A stretch of DNA of 64,000 bases from Pokkaliibacter sp. MBI-7. GTDB taxonomy: Bacteria; Pseudomonadota; Gammaproteobacteria; Pseudomonadales; Balneatricaceae. Each line of letters starts with the position of its first letter. Position 1 is the first letter of the stretch. The DNA is taken from assembly GCF_029846635.1 (NCBI RefSeq), contig NZ_JARVTG010000002.1:434001-498000 (forward strand), written 5' to 3'. Made by a program: the position numbers and the translations under genes. This document shows, in pieces, positions 1-8,637 of the stretch. The notes beneath the pieces were generated by a model. The model ran no database searches and was not told where the DNA came from. It saw only the letters and a list, made by a program, of their open reading frames with translations.

Positions 1-1
1 C

Positions 2-280
2 TTGCCTGATATCAGCACTCATCTGATCAGTCTGGATCAGCAGTTGCTCAATCTGAACAGTCAGCTGGGGCAGGCAGAGACCGCTCTCAAACATATGTTT
101 GACTCCAACCAGAATCATTCAGACTCCCTGGCCGAGTTGCTCAGCGTTCATTGCACTAACCTGAATGAGCTGAGGCAGCTGGGAAAAGCCTATCTGAAGG
201 CAGAGGTGATCCATCAGAAACGTCTGCTGGAGCTGGAAAAGCTGATTCAGCAAATGTTGAAGGCTGAGGTTGCCGAATAG
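2..280 (+). CDS. Hypothetical coiled-coil protein, probably the C-terminal part of a gene cut by the window edge
   Basis: The frame is open from the first bases and closes at a TAG at 278-280. A TTG at position 2 could serve as a start, but only one base precedes it, so a longer gene running off the window is more likely. The 92 visible residues are rich in Leu, Gln, Glu and Ala with long heptad-like stretches and no Gly/Pro-rich turns, which fits an alpha-helical coiled coil. There is no signal peptide, membrane segment or recognisable motif. It runs in the same direction as dbpA, 123 bp downstream. Function unknown. Confidence 0.5.
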   Translation: MPDISTHLISLDQQLLNLNSQLGQAETALKHMFDSNQNHSDSLAELLSVHCTNLNELRQLGKAYLKAEVIHQKRLLELEKLIQQMLKAEVAE

Positions 281-403
281 CACACTCCACGTCTGCGGCT
301 CTTGTCAGATAAATTGCTGACTGCTTCAAACAGCGGATAGCTGCAATCTCTGCTAAACTGTGCGGCCCGGCCAGCACGGCCAATCAATTTAAGGTTTTTC
401 TCC

Positions 404-1807
404 ATGACTTCCTCTACGCCACCGACCGAAAGCCAGGCATTCGCTTCACTGTCGTTGCCGGATTCAATGCTCGATAACCTGGCCAATCTTGGCTTTGAGC
501 AGATGACGCCGGTGCAGGCAGCCAGCCTGCCAGCCTCGCTGGACGGCAAGGATGTGATTGCCAAGGCGAAAACCGGTAGTGGTAAGACCCTGGCATTTGC
601 CCTGCCTATGCTGACTCGCCTTGATCCTGCAATGTACGCGGTGCAGGGGCTGGTGTTGTGTCCAACGCGCGAGCTGGCTGATCAGGTCGCAAAAGAAGTG
701 CGTAAGCTGGCGCGTTTTCTGCCTAATATCAAAGTACTGACACTGTGTGGGGGTATGCCTATCGGCCCACAGATCGGCTCACTGGAGCACGGTGCGCATA
801 TAGTGGTCGGTACTCCGGGACGTATCGAAGACCATTTGCGTAAACAGACACTGGATCTTAGCCGGGTCAGTACTCTGGTGCTGGATGAAGCCGACCGTAT
901 GCTGGACATGGGCTTCTTTGACAGTATCAGCAATATCATCAGCAAGACGCCCGGCAGCCGCCAAAGCCTGCTGTTCTCTGCCACCTACCCAGACTCCATT
1001 GCCACTCTGAGCTATGACTTCATGCGTGAGCCGGTGACGGTGGAAATTGATACCCAGCATACGCAGACGGTCATACGGCAGCGTGTCATCCAGGTCGAAA
1101 AGGATCAGCGTGATGAAGTACTGGTGGGGCTGTTGAGTCATTATCAGCCAGCGTCCTGCGTGGTGTTCTGTAATACCCGTCAGAGTAGTGAGGCGGTCAC
1201 TGATATTCTGCGTGCCTATGGTTTTTCAGCGCTGGCCTTGCATGGCGACAAGGAGCAAAAGGAGCGAGACCTGATACTTGCCCGCTTTGCCAATCGCAGC
1301 TGTTCCATTCTGGTGGCGACCGATGTGGCTGCCCGTGGTCTGGATGTGGATGACGTCGAGGCCGTAATCAATTACGAAATGACCCGTGATGCCGAGGTTC
1401 ATGTTCACCGTAGTGGTCGTACCGGGCGAGCTGGTCGTGAAGGTCTGGTCATTAACCTGCTGACCGCCAGTGAAGCCCACAAACTGGATGGGATTCAGAA
1501 AGAACTGAACGTGGAGCTGACGGTTGAGCCCTGTGCCAAATGGCTGTCCATTCCACTGGCGCCCTACAAGGCACCGATGGTCAGCCTGCAGCTGGACGGC
1601 GGTCGTAAAAACAAAGTTCGACCCGGAGACATTCTGGGAGCGTTGACGGGGGCGATAGGCCTGCAGGGAAGTCAGGTGGGTAAAATTGCCATCTTTGATT
1701 TCCACGCTTTGGTGGCGGTGGAGTTTGATGCGTCTCGCCGGGCTCTGGATGGCCTCAGTGAAGGCAAGATCAAGGGTCGTTCATTCAGGGTACGGCGCCT
1801 GCGTTAA
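404..1807 (+). CDS. dbpA: ATP-dependent RNA helicase DbpA (DEAD box)
   Basis: A 467-residue DEAD-box helicase. All core motifs are visible in order: Q motif (TPVQAASLP), Walker A AKTGSGKT, PTRELADQ, GG, TPGR, DEAD (LDEADRMLDMGF), SAT (LFSATYP), and the second RecA domain with ARGLD and HRSGRTGRAG. The last roughly 75 residues match the DbpA RNA-binding domain, which in E. coli recognises hairpin 92 of 23S rRNA during 50S assembly. The length is as expected (E. coli DbpA is 457 aa). The ATG at 404 starts exactly at the Q-motif leader. It is monocistronic and is followed by a strong bidirectional terminator shared with the convergent DUF2726 gene. The family call is sure; the 23S specificity is inferred from the C-terminal domain. 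Confidence 0.95.
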   Translation: MTSSTPPTESQAFASLSLPDSMLDNLANLGFEQMTPVQAASLPASLDGKDVIAKAKTGSGKTLAFALPMLTRLDPAMYAVQGLVLCPTRELADQVAKEVRKLARFLPNIKVLTLCGGMPIGPQIGSLEHGAHIVVGTPGRIEDHLRKQTLDLSRVSTLVLDEADRMLDMGFFDSISNIISKTPGSRQSLLFSATYPDSIATLSYDFMREPVTVEIDTQHTQTVIRQRVIQVEKDQRDEVLVGLLSHYQPASCVVFCNTRQSSEAVTDILRAYGFSALALHGDKEQKERDLILARFANRSCSILVATDVAARGLDVDDVEAVINYEMTRDAEVHVHRSGRTGRAGREGLVINLLTASEAHKLDGIQKELNVELTVEPCAKWLSIPLAPYKAPMVSLQLDGGRKNKVRPGDILGALTGAIGLQGSQVGKIAIFDFHALVAVEFDASRRALDGLSEGKIKGRSFRVRRLR

Positions 1808-1824
1808 TAGCACCTGACGTAATA

Positions 1825-1861
1825 AAACGACTGTCCCGGCCTTGAGCCGGGACAGTCGTTT
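1825..1861. terminator. Bidirectional intrinsic terminator between dbpA and the DUF2726 gene
   Basis: Perfect 16-bp stem (arms 1825-1840 and 1846-1861) with loop CTTGA. The arms begin and end with AAA/TTT, so the structure can work for both convergent genes. It lies 17 bp after the dbpA stop codon and 38 bp beyond the stop of the minus-strand gene. Confidence 0.85.
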
Positions 1862-1898
1862 ATGAAGCGTTAAACCGGTGGGAAGTCGCTGTGTGCCG

Positions 1899-2993
1899 TC
1901 AGAGGCTTATGGGCGGGTCGTCATCATCAATCAGATCATTAATGGCGTTGGTGCTTCGGCGTGGTGCGTTGATGCGCGGGCTGACGGGTTGCTGGACCGG
2001 TCGTGTGGGGGCTGGTGCAACAGGTACTTCCATTCTGGTTGTGGTTATTCTGGTCGCGGTGTCAGCCATTGAGGCAGGCGCCAGCGGGTTAAGCTGCAGC
2101 TCGTCCAGTGGCAGTCTGTGCCGAGGTATCTGCGCGGCCTGAGGCACGGGTGGCTCAGCCATTTGCTCGAGAATGGGCACTTCTGGATTGGTGTTGCGCT
2201 CATCCCACTCGATATCGTCGGGTGGAGGAGTCTTGAAGCGGGATGCCGGTACAGGAGCAAAATGTCGTGCTTCACTGAACGTCGGTTCACGCGGGGCGAC
2301 AGGCGTGGCGGCCGCGCGTACAGGTTGCTGAGGCATTGCCGCACGACGCTCAGGCACAGGAGCTGACTCTGCTTCTCGGCTGGCAGATAGGCCTGCCAGT
2401 GGATCATTGTCGGGCTTGTTACGTTCCAGTTGCGCCAGGCTGGCAAGCACGTCGTCCTGTGGCACATCATCCGGCTTAAGCTGGAAACGCTGCCGTTGCA
2501 GTACCTCGTTCAGCTTGTCTTTCAGCCCTCGTGGGCTGTCATTGACCCCTTTGATCAGCGTCAGCAAGGGGAGGTCAACCATATGGCAGAGTTCTTCAAG
2601 CCAGCTGAGTTGCGCCGGGTTACTGTCCTGATCCTGATATTCGACCGCAGCACGTACTTTGCCACTGTCTTTTTCGATCAGTAGAAAGTCGAACAGGGTC
2701 GATTCCATGTCCGATGCGGTATGGCGTTGGACAGCACTGCGCTGGTCTGCTTCCACGACACGCCCGACCGGAATGTCGGCCAGCACGAGTAAGGTATCGG
2801 GGACAGCCTGCTGCAATGCCTGCAGCATGAACAGATGCTCGGCATCAAGCGGGTGAGTATTCAGCGCCAGTGCCTGCGGTGCGTGCCGATGGCGGCGAGT
2901 GAGCAGACGCCACAGCAGAGCGATGACAAGCAGGGCTGCGATGGCCACAGCAATCATCGGAACGGGAATAGAGGTAAGATCGGTCAGCTTCAT
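1899..2993 (-). CDS. Membrane-anchored DUF2726-type protein
   Basis: A 364-residue protein with one N-terminal membrane segment (about residues 12-30, hydrophobic, followed by RRLLTRRHRH-type positive charges, so the rest faces the cytoplasm). Residues about 75-170 resemble the DUF2726 fold, an endonuclease-like domain of unknown role, with the ESTLFDFLLIEK and AAVEYQD segments. The C-terminal half is low-complexity, rich in Pro, Ala and Arg, and looks disordered. It is transcribed alone and convergent to dbpA. The function is unknown; the DUF2726 assignment is by pattern and is moderately sure. Confidence 0.7.
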   Translation of the reverse strand: MKLTDLTSIPVPMIAVAIAALLVIALLWRLLTRRHRHAPQALALNTHPLDAEHLFMLQALQQAVPDTLLVLADIPVGRVVEADQRSAVQRHTASDMESTLFDFLLIEKDSGKVRAAVEYQDQDSNPAQLSWLEELCHMVDLPLLTLIKGVNDSPRGLKDKLNEVLQRQRFQLKPDDVPQDDVLASLAQLERNKPDNDPLAGLSASREAESAPVPERRAAMPQQPVRAAATPVAPREPTFSEARHFAPVPASRFKTPPPDDIEWDERNTNPEVPILEQMAEPPVPQAAQIPRHRLPLDELQLNPLAPASMADTATRITTTRMEVPVAPAPTRPVQQPVSPRINAPRRSTNAINDLIDDDDPPISL

Positions 2994-3231
2994 GATCTGC
3001 GGATTTGGCTATGAATTGAGGGAGTTGTTTCCCGGATCGCTTCTTTGTATGTAACCCGCCTGATGCTGATTCCCAACCCTGGAGTATGTCACTGGCTGTC
3101 CGGTACAGCGTGGGAAATACCTTCGGACTGTTCGTGAACACATCGCGGTATTCCCCACTTGCCAGATTTCAGTGCTCGGGAACGTATGTACGCTCCCGAT
3201 GGCATCTCAGCATCAGGGCAGGTCTAGCCAG

Positions 3232-4293
3232 TTATAAATGCAGGATACGGGTCAGCTCGGTTACCAGCGCACTGCATTCCTCTTCGGTACCAATAGAGAT
3301 ACGCAGGAACTGGTCGATACGCGGCAATTTGAAATGACGCACGATAATGCCTTTCTCACGCAGCGAGGCTGCCAGCTGCACCGCATCCCGCTGGGGATGG
3401 CGGGCGAAGATGAAGTTGGCTGCCGATGGCAGTACTTCAAAACCTAGCTGGGTCAGCGAAGACGTCAGTGATTCACGGCTGGCAATGACCTTGCTGCAGG
3501 TGTCACGGAAGTATGCGTCATCTGCAAAGGCCGCTGTAGCGCCTGCCACAGCCAGTCGATCCAGAGGATAGGAGTTGAAGCTGTTTTTGACTCGCTCAAG
3601 TGCATCAATCAGATCGGCCTGGCCTACAGCGAAGCCAACACGCAGGCCTGCCAGTGACCGAGACTTGGACAGTGTCTGGATGACCAGCAGGTTGGGGTAC
3701 TGACTGACCAGACTGATCGCAGATTCGCCGCCAAAGTCGATGTAGGCTTCGTCTACCACGACTACCGACTCAGGGTGCATCTGCAGCAGTTGTTCCACCG
3801 CCGCCAGTGGCAGTAAGCAGCCAGTAGGTGCATTGGGGTTAGGGAAAATAATGCCACCGTTGGGGCGCCGATAGTCCTCTATACGAATGCTGAAGTCTTC
3901 TGCCAGAGGGATCAGCTCAGCCTCGATATCGTATAGCCCACAGTACACCGGGTAGAAACTGTAGGTGATATCAGGGTAGAGCAGTGGCTTGTCATGCTTT
4001 AGCAAAGCCTGAAACACCAGAGCGAGTACCTCATCAGAGCCATTGCCGACAAAAACCTGGTCCAGACTCAGCTGGTGATAGTCGGCAATCGCCTGTTTCA
4101 GACGGCTGCTGTTGGGGTCGGGATAGAGGCGCAGATTGGCATGAGTTTCGTGATGGATGGCTTCGAGCACAGCCGGTGACGGCGGGTAGGGGTTCTCGTT
4201 GGTGTTCAGTTTGACAAGATTGGTAATCTTGGGCTGTTCACCGGGCACGTAGGGGGTCAGTCGGTTTACAACCTCGCTCCAGAACTGGCTCAT
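3232..4293 (-). CDS. hisC: Histidinol-phosphate aminotransferase
   Basis: A 353-residue fold-type I PLP aminotransferase that converts imidazole-acetol phosphate to histidinol phosphate in histidine synthesis. Family marks are the N-terminal LNTNENPYPPSP, NGSDEVL, the VVDEAYIDF aspartate and the Schiff-base lysine in TLSKSRSLAGLRVGF. The length is typical (about 350 aa). The ATG at 4293 is the only sensible start. No other his gene is nearby, so it is a stand-alone copy. It could be a second HisC paralogue serving aromatic amino acids, which cannot be judged from one window. Confidence 0.93.
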   Translation of the reverse strand: MSQFWSEVVNRLTPYVPGEQPKITNLVKLNTNENPYPPSPAVLEAIHHETHANLRLYPDPNSSRLKQAIADYHQLSLDQVFVGNGSDEVLALVFQALLKHDKPLLYPDITYSFYPVYCGLYDIEAELIPLAEDFSIRIEDYRRPNGGIIFPNPNAPTGCLLPLAAVEQLLQMHPESVVVVDEAYIDFGGESAISLVSQYPNLLVIQTLSKSRSLAGLRVGFAVGQADLIDALERVKNSFNSYPLDRLAVAGATAAFADDAYFRDTCSKVIASRESLTSSLTQLGFEVLPSAANFIFARHPQRDAVQLAASLREKGIIVRHFKLPRIDQFLRISIGTEEECSALVTELTRILHL

Positions 4294-4462
4294 GTTTTTC
4301 TAGTCCATCCACAAAGATAAGTAGGTCACTCGTTTTCCAGTCAGCATGAAGTATACAGACACAGAGGTGAGAGGCTGCTTAAGCAGCGGCAACCAGTGTA
4401 CCTGATGCGTTGGCAAGATGTGAGGGGGCAAAACAAAGGGGGGAATTAAAACGGCAGACCTG

Positions 4463-5164
4463 TCAGAACGCGGCAACCTCTGCTGCTGACAAATGTCGCC
4501 ATTGTCCTGCCTGCAAACCTTCCAGTGTAAGGGAACCAACCTGCTCCCGATGCAGCGCTGAGACGTGGTTGCCGATAGCAGCGAACATGCGTTTGACCTG
4601 GTGGTAGCGACCTTCGCAGATAGTTAGTCTGACCTGATGATCTGACAACCACACGGCCTCAGCAGGCAGGGTAGCGTTCTCTTCACCATGGAGCATGATG
4701 CCCTGTCGCAGAGGTAGCAGCTCTTCTTCTCGGATCGGGCGGGCAAGGGTGACCAGATAGGTCTTGGATTTCTGGTGACGTGGAGAAGTGACACGATGGG
4801 ACCAGTCACCATCATCAGTCAGCAGCAGCGCACCGGTGGTATCCACGTCCAGCCGACCGGCGATATGCAGGCGCGAGCGAAGTGACGCGTCAACGAGGTG
4901 CAGTGCCGACAGGTGTTCGCTGTCTGTCGTGGAACTGACATAGCCTGCTGGCTTGTGAAGTAACAGGTAGAGGGGAGAAGAACTGCGCAGTGCCTCTCCT
5001 TGCCAGAGAACGTTGTCCTGTTCCTTCACATGGTGCGCACCATCACGGCAGGACTCACCATTGATGGTGGCTGCGCCTGCCCTGAGTAGCTGTTTGCACT
5101 GAGAGCGGGTTATTCCGGTCAGGTGGGCGATCAGCTTATCAAGGCGAACAGGATACTTAATCAT
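4463..5164 (-). CDS. rsuA: 16S rRNA pseudouridine(516) synthase RsuA
   Basis: A 233-residue RsuA-type pseudouridine synthase. It has an N-terminal S4 RNA-binding domain (RLDKLIAHLTGITRSQCKQLL) and the catalytic GRLDVDTTG loop with its aspartate near residue 100. The open frame extends 53 codons upstream, but homology starts at ATG 5164 (MIKYPVRLDK); the upstream part would overlap lpxH and does not resemble the family. The stop of lpxH at 5193 lies 28 bp before this start, so rsuA is probably the last gene of a ppiB-lpxH-rsuA run. RsuA is preferred over RluE/RluF by length and sequence feel, and this is fairly sure. Confidence 0.88.
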   Translation of the reverse strand: MIKYPVRLDKLIAHLTGITRSQCKQLLRAGAATINGESCRDGAHHVKEQDNVLWQGEALRSSSPLYLLLHKPAGYVSSTTDSEHLSALHLVDASLRSRLHIAGRLDVDTTGALLLTDDGDWSHRVTSPRHQKSKTYLVTLARPIREEELLPLRQGIMLHGEENATLPAEAVWLSDHQVRLTICEGRYHQVKRMFAAIGNHVSALHREQVGSLTLEGLQAGQWRHLSAAEVAAF

Positions 5165-5192
5165 AGTGTCGGATTCAGCAGCCGAGCAGGGC

Positions 5193-5939
5193 TCAGGCTG
5201 TTTGGGCTGGCAGCTGGAATGAACGCAATTGCCAGTCAGCGGGGTTGCTGCTGTCGATCCACAGTCCCCAGCCGCGGCTATCCCAGTCACCCAGCACAAT
5301 ACGTTCATGCGGACGGTGCTCAAGAATAATCGGGTGGCGGTCTGGGCGGTGGGTATGGCCGTGAATCATCACTGTTGCCTGATGGCGAAGCAGTGCGTTG
5401 TCCACTTCTTCAGGCGTGACATCCATGATGCTTTCGCTTTTGGTTTGTCCGGCCATCTTGCTCTGGTCACGTAGAGACTGCGCCAGTTTGACCCTGTCTG
5501 CCAGTGGCATAGCCAGTACCTGACCGATCCAGGCCGGTGATCGCGTCTGCTGGCGGAAGGCCATGTAGGCCGAGTCTCGAGTACAGAGGCTGTCGCCGTG
5601 CATCAGGAGCGTCGGGACGCCATACAGTGTGGTAAGAAACTCTTCCGGAAGTAGTGTGGCTCCGGTCAAGGCAGCAAAGCGTTCACCGATCAGAAAATCA
5701 CGGTTGCCATGCTGGAAGAATACCTGGCAGCCACCGTCGCTAAGGCTTTTCAATGCCTGAAGCACGGGGGCCTGCCAGGGTTGTATCCCGTCATCGCCGA
5801 TCCAGTACTCGAACAGGTCACCCAGAATATACAGCTGCTCAAGGGCGGCTTTTTCCTGCTCCAGCAGGTCAAGCAAACCCTGAGTGATATCAGGACGATT
5901 CGGTTGCAGGTGCAAGTCGGAAATGAACAGGATACTCAT
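5193..5939 (-). CDS. lpxH: UDP-2,3-diacylglucosamine diphosphatase LpxH
   Basis: A 248-residue metallophosphoesterase of lipid A synthesis that hydrolyses UDP-2,3-diacylglucosamine to lipid X and UMP on the cytoplasmic face of the inner membrane. The metal ligands are all present: SDLHL (DxH), GDLFEYWIGDD, HGNRDF, MHGD, and the terminal HGHTHRP. The start codon overlaps the ppiB stop codon (TGATG), which indicates translational coupling. Its presence shows a Gram-negative outer membrane. Length and motif order match E. coli LpxH (240 aa). Confidence 0.96.
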   Translation of the reverse strand: MSILFISDLHLQPNRPDITQGLLDLLEQEKAALEQLYILGDLFEYWIGDDGIQPWQAPVLQALKSLSDGGCQVFFQHGNRDFLIGERFAALTGATLLPEEFLTTLYGVPTLLMHGDSLCTRDSAYMAFRQQTRSPAWIGQVLAMPLADRVKLAQSLRDQSKMAGQTKSESIMDVTPEEVDNALLRHQATVMIHGHTHRPDRHPIILEHRPHERIVLGDWDSRGWGLWIDSSNPADWQLRSFQLPAQTA

Positions 5940-6436
5940 CAGGCGATCTCGGCGCTCTCGATAACCACATCTTCTACAGGCACGTCCTGATGACCACCTT
6001 TATAAGTGGTGGCAACGGCCTTGATTTTGTTGACTACGTCCATGCCTTCTACTACCTGACCAAATACGCAGTAGCCCCATGCATCCATGGTCTTGGCACG
6101 GTGGTTCAGGAAGGTGTTGTTGCTGACGTTGATAAAGAACTGGGCGGAAGCAGAGTGTGGGTCCATGGTACGCGCCATGGCGATGGTGCCAGCGTCGTTT
6201 GACAGGCCATTGTCGGCTTCGTTTTCAATCGAAGCGTTGGTTGATTTCTGGGTCATGCCTGGCTCAAAGCCGCCGCCCTGAATCATGAATCCATCGATAA
6301 CGCGATGGAAGATGACGCCGTTGTAAAAGCCGTCTTTCACGTACTGTTCAAAATTGGCCGCGGTTTTGGGGGCCTTTTCATGATTCAGTTCGATTTTGAT
6401 GGCACCGAAGTTGGTGTTCAGAATAACCATGCTCAT
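5939..6436 (-). CDS. ppiB: Peptidyl-prolyl cis-trans isomerase B (cyclophilin)
   Basis: A 165-residue single-domain cyclophilin with the FHRVIDGFMIQGG catalytic segment and SAQFFINVSNN. It has no signal peptide, so it is the cytoplasmic PpiB type rather than periplasmic PpiA. Its stop codon shares a base with the lpxH start codon. The divergent neighbour is glnS; the ppiB-lpxH block beside glnS/cysS is a conserved gammaproteobacterial neighbourhood. Confidence 0.95.
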   Translation of the reverse strand: MSMVILNTNFGAIKIELNHEKAPKTAANFEQYVKDGFYNGVIFHRVIDGFMIQGGGFEPGMTQKSTNASIENEADNGLSNDAGTIAMARTMDPHSASAQFFINVSNNTFLNHRAKTMDAWGYCVFGQVVEGMDVVNKIKAVATTYKGGHQDVPVEDVVIESAEIA

Positions 6437-6821
6437 GCTGCAGTCCTGTATGACAATGCCTAAGTTACTCCGCCAGGTACCTGTTCAAACCCCACCTGGT
6501 CAGACACACAGGTCTGATGGTGGCAGAGCACGAACGACCTCTGCGGATAACGCCTGAAACGGCCCCAAACAGGGCACTGAAAAGGATGTCCAGGGGACAA
6601 TCTGTGCGGCACTTTAGCCCAAGGTTCAGGCTTGTGCAAACGGTACTGACCCGTGGAATTCGCCGCAGGGCGCATGGTTGGTGGATTTGCGCGCAGTTTG
6701 CGGGTTGCCGGTGAAGGCGTCTGTGTTGTCTAGGGCGGATTGAAACCGTACACTAGGCGACTACTTTTTCTAAGCGCTGGCGACAGGCGCCCGCGCCCTA
6801 AAGGACACATTCTCTGGTGCT
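6437..6821. other. Divergent intergenic region between ppiB and glnS
   Basis: 385 bp with no credible gene; the short open frames on both strands lack ribosome sites and family resemblance. It must carry the promoters for both ppiB-lpxH-rsuA and glnS. The best glnS candidate I see is TTGAAA (6740-6745), a 16-bp gap and TACTTT (6762-6767), about 55 bp before the glnS start codon. This is by eye only. Confidence 0.4.
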
Positions 6822-8501
6822 ATGAGCAGCAACGACAATAACGCGCCCAACCATTTCCTGCGTCAGATTATTGATGCCGATCTGGCCTCTGGCAAACACA
6901 CTAAGATCGTTACCCGATTCCCGCCGGAACCCAATGGCTATCTGCATATCGGCCATGCCAAGTCCATCTGCCTTAACTTTGGTCTGGCACAACACTTCCA
7001 GGGCGAATGCAATCTGCGTTTTGATGACACCAACCCTGAGAAAGAAAGCCAGGAGTTTATTGACTCCATCAAGGAAGATATCCACTGGCTTGGCTTCAAC
7101 TGGGCGGGAGAGGTGCGTTATGCCTCTGATTACTTTGACCAGCTCTACACCTGGGCGGTTGAGCTGATCGAAAACGGCAAGGCATTCGTTTGCCATCTGA
7201 CGCCGGAGCAGATGCGTGAGTATCGTGGCTCCCTGACTGAACCAGGCAAACATAGTCCTTATCGCGATCGTCCTGTCGCAGAAAGCCTTGCTGAGTTCGA
7301 AAAAATGCGGGCGGGTGGATATAAGGAAGGCGAAGCGGTATTGCGTGCCAAGATCGATATGGCATCGCCGAATATCAATCTGCGTGATCCGATCATTTAC
7401 CGTGTGCGCCACGTTCATCATCACCAGACAGGTGACAAGTGGTGCATTTATCCCACGTACGACTTCACCCACGGTCAGTCGGATGCTATCGAGGGTATTA
7501 CTCACTCCATCTGTACCCTGGAGTTTGAGGACCATCGCCCCTTGTACGAATGGTATCTGGACAATATCAGCGCACCCTGCAAACCACGTCAGTACGAGTT
7601 TGCCCGTCTGAACCTGAATTACACCGTGACTTCCAAGCGCAAGCTGAAGCAGCTGGTGGATGAGCAGCACGTCAACGGCTGGGATGATCCTCGCATGCCG
7701 ACCATTTCCGGTCTGCGTCGTCGTGGTTACACCGCCGCTGCCCTGCGTGACTTCTGTGAGCGCATTGGCGTCACTCGTAGTGATGGCGTAGTGGATGTGG
7801 GTACCCTGGAATTCAGTATTCGTGAGGATCTGGATGCCAAAGCACCACGTGCCATGTGTGTGCTGGACCCGGTCAAAGTGGTTATTACCAACTTCGACGC
7901 TGATAAGGTCGAGGATGTGGTGCTGTCGAATCATCCCAAGGATGAAAGTATGGGCACCCGCGTTGCGCCATTGACCCGCGAGGTCTACATCGAGCGTGAA
8001 GATTTCGCTGAAGTCGCCCCGAAAAAGTGGAAGCGCATGGCGCCAGAGCAATATGTACGCCTGCGTGGCAGCTATGTGGTGCGTTGTGACGAAGTCATCA
8101 AAGACGAGCAGGGTAATGTGGTTGAGCTGCGTTGCAGCTACGATCCAGCATCTGCCGGTGCAAGCACTGAATACAAGGTCAACGGCGTGATTCACTGGGT
8201 CTCGGCGAGCAAGGGCGTGAAGTGTGAAGTGCGTCTGTATGATCGTCTGTTCACCGAGGCGGATCCTGAAGGCGACAAGGACAAATCCTTCCTGGAAGTG
8301 ATCAACCCTGAGTCGCTGGTCGTTACGACCACTGCCTGGGCTGAGCCCAGCCTGACACAGGCAAGCTCGGAGGATCGTTTCCAGTTCGAGCGTCTGGGGT
8401 ATTTCGTCTGTGATCGCTATGACCACAGCGCTGACAAGCTGGTATTCAACCGCACTGTTGGCCTGCGTGATTCCTGGGCCAAGATTCAGCAGAAAGGCTG
8501 A
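6822..8501 (+). CDS. glnS: Glutaminyl-tRNA synthetase
   Basis: A 559-residue class I aminoacyl-tRNA synthetase that charges tRNA-Gln. The HIGH signature appears as GYLHIGHAKS near residue 40 and the KMSKS equivalent as VTSKRKL near residue 265. The C-terminal third forms the two anticodon-binding beta barrels typical of GlnRS. The length matches E. coli GlnS (554 aa). The start follows a weak AAAGGACA leader. cysS follows in the same direction after a 136-bp spacer with three hairpins. Confidence 0.97.
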   Translation: MSSNDNNAPNHFLRQIIDADLASGKHTKIVTRFPPEPNGYLHIGHAKSICLNFGLAQHFQGECNLRFDDTNPEKESQEFIDSIKEDIHWLGFNWAGEVRYASDYFDQLYTWAVELIENGKAFVCHLTPEQMREYRGSLTEPGKHSPYRDRPVAESLAEFEKMRAGGYKEGEAVLRAKIDMASPNINLRDPIIYRVRHVHHHQTGDKWCIYPTYDFTHGQSDAIEGITHSICTLEFEDHRPLYEWYLDNISAPCKPRQYEFARLNLNYTVTSKRKLKQLVDEQHVNGWDDPRMPTISGLRRRGYTAAALRDFCERIGVTRSDGVVDVGTLEFSIREDLDAKAPRAMCVLDPVKVVITNFDADKVEDVVLSNHPKDESMGTRVAPLTREVYIEREDFAEVAPKKWKRMAPEQYVRLRGSYVVRCDEVIKDEQGNVVELRCSYDPASAGASTEYKVNGVIHWVSASKGVKCEVRLYDRLFTEADPEGDKDKSFLEVINPESLVVTTTAWAEPSLTQASSEDRFQFERLGYFVCDRYDHSADKLVFNRTVGLRDSWAKIQQKG

Positions 8502-8515
8502 AACCAGTAAATAAG

Positions 8516-8536
8516 GTGGGATGTATCGCATCCCAC
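8516..8536 (+). repeat. First hairpin of the glnS-cysS spacer
   Basis: Perfect 8-bp stem GTGGGATG/CATCCCAC with loop TATCG, beginning 14 bp after the glnS stop codon. There is no U-tract, so it is not a terminator by itself. It is the first of three consecutive hairpins. Confidence 0.6.
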
Positions 8537-8547
8537 TGATCTATATA

Positions 8548-8575
8548 GGGTGATGAAACGCTGGTTTTATCACCC
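8548..8575 (+). repeat. Second hairpin of the glnS-cysS spacer
   Basis: 12-bp stem (8548-8559 with 8564-8575, one G-T wobble) and a 4-base loop. It is the most stable looking of the three spacer hairpins and has no U-tract directly after it. Confidence 0.6.
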
Positions 8576-8582
8576 CTCCTGC

Positions 8583-8617
8583 GGGCAGAGGTGATGAGCG
8601 TCTGCCCGGTTTTATTT
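8583..8617 (+). terminator. Terminator-like hairpin upstream of cysS
   Basis: 7-bp stem GGGCAGA/TCTGCCC (8583-8589 with 8601-8607), an 11-base loop, then GGTTTTATTT. It resembles an intrinsic terminator or attenuator placed 20 bp before the cysS start codon, so it could lower read-through from glnS into cysS. The cysS ribosome site (GGGGAGACGAAG) lies just downstream of the U-rich tail. Confidence 0.55.
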
Positions 8618-8637
8618 AATCCCACGGGGAGACGAAG

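Noticed and set aside
6798..8531. 577-codon minus-strand open frame across glnS
   Set aside because: It is the antisense shadow of glnS. The plus-strand frame has all class I synthetase motifs; the minus frame has none and no ribosome site.
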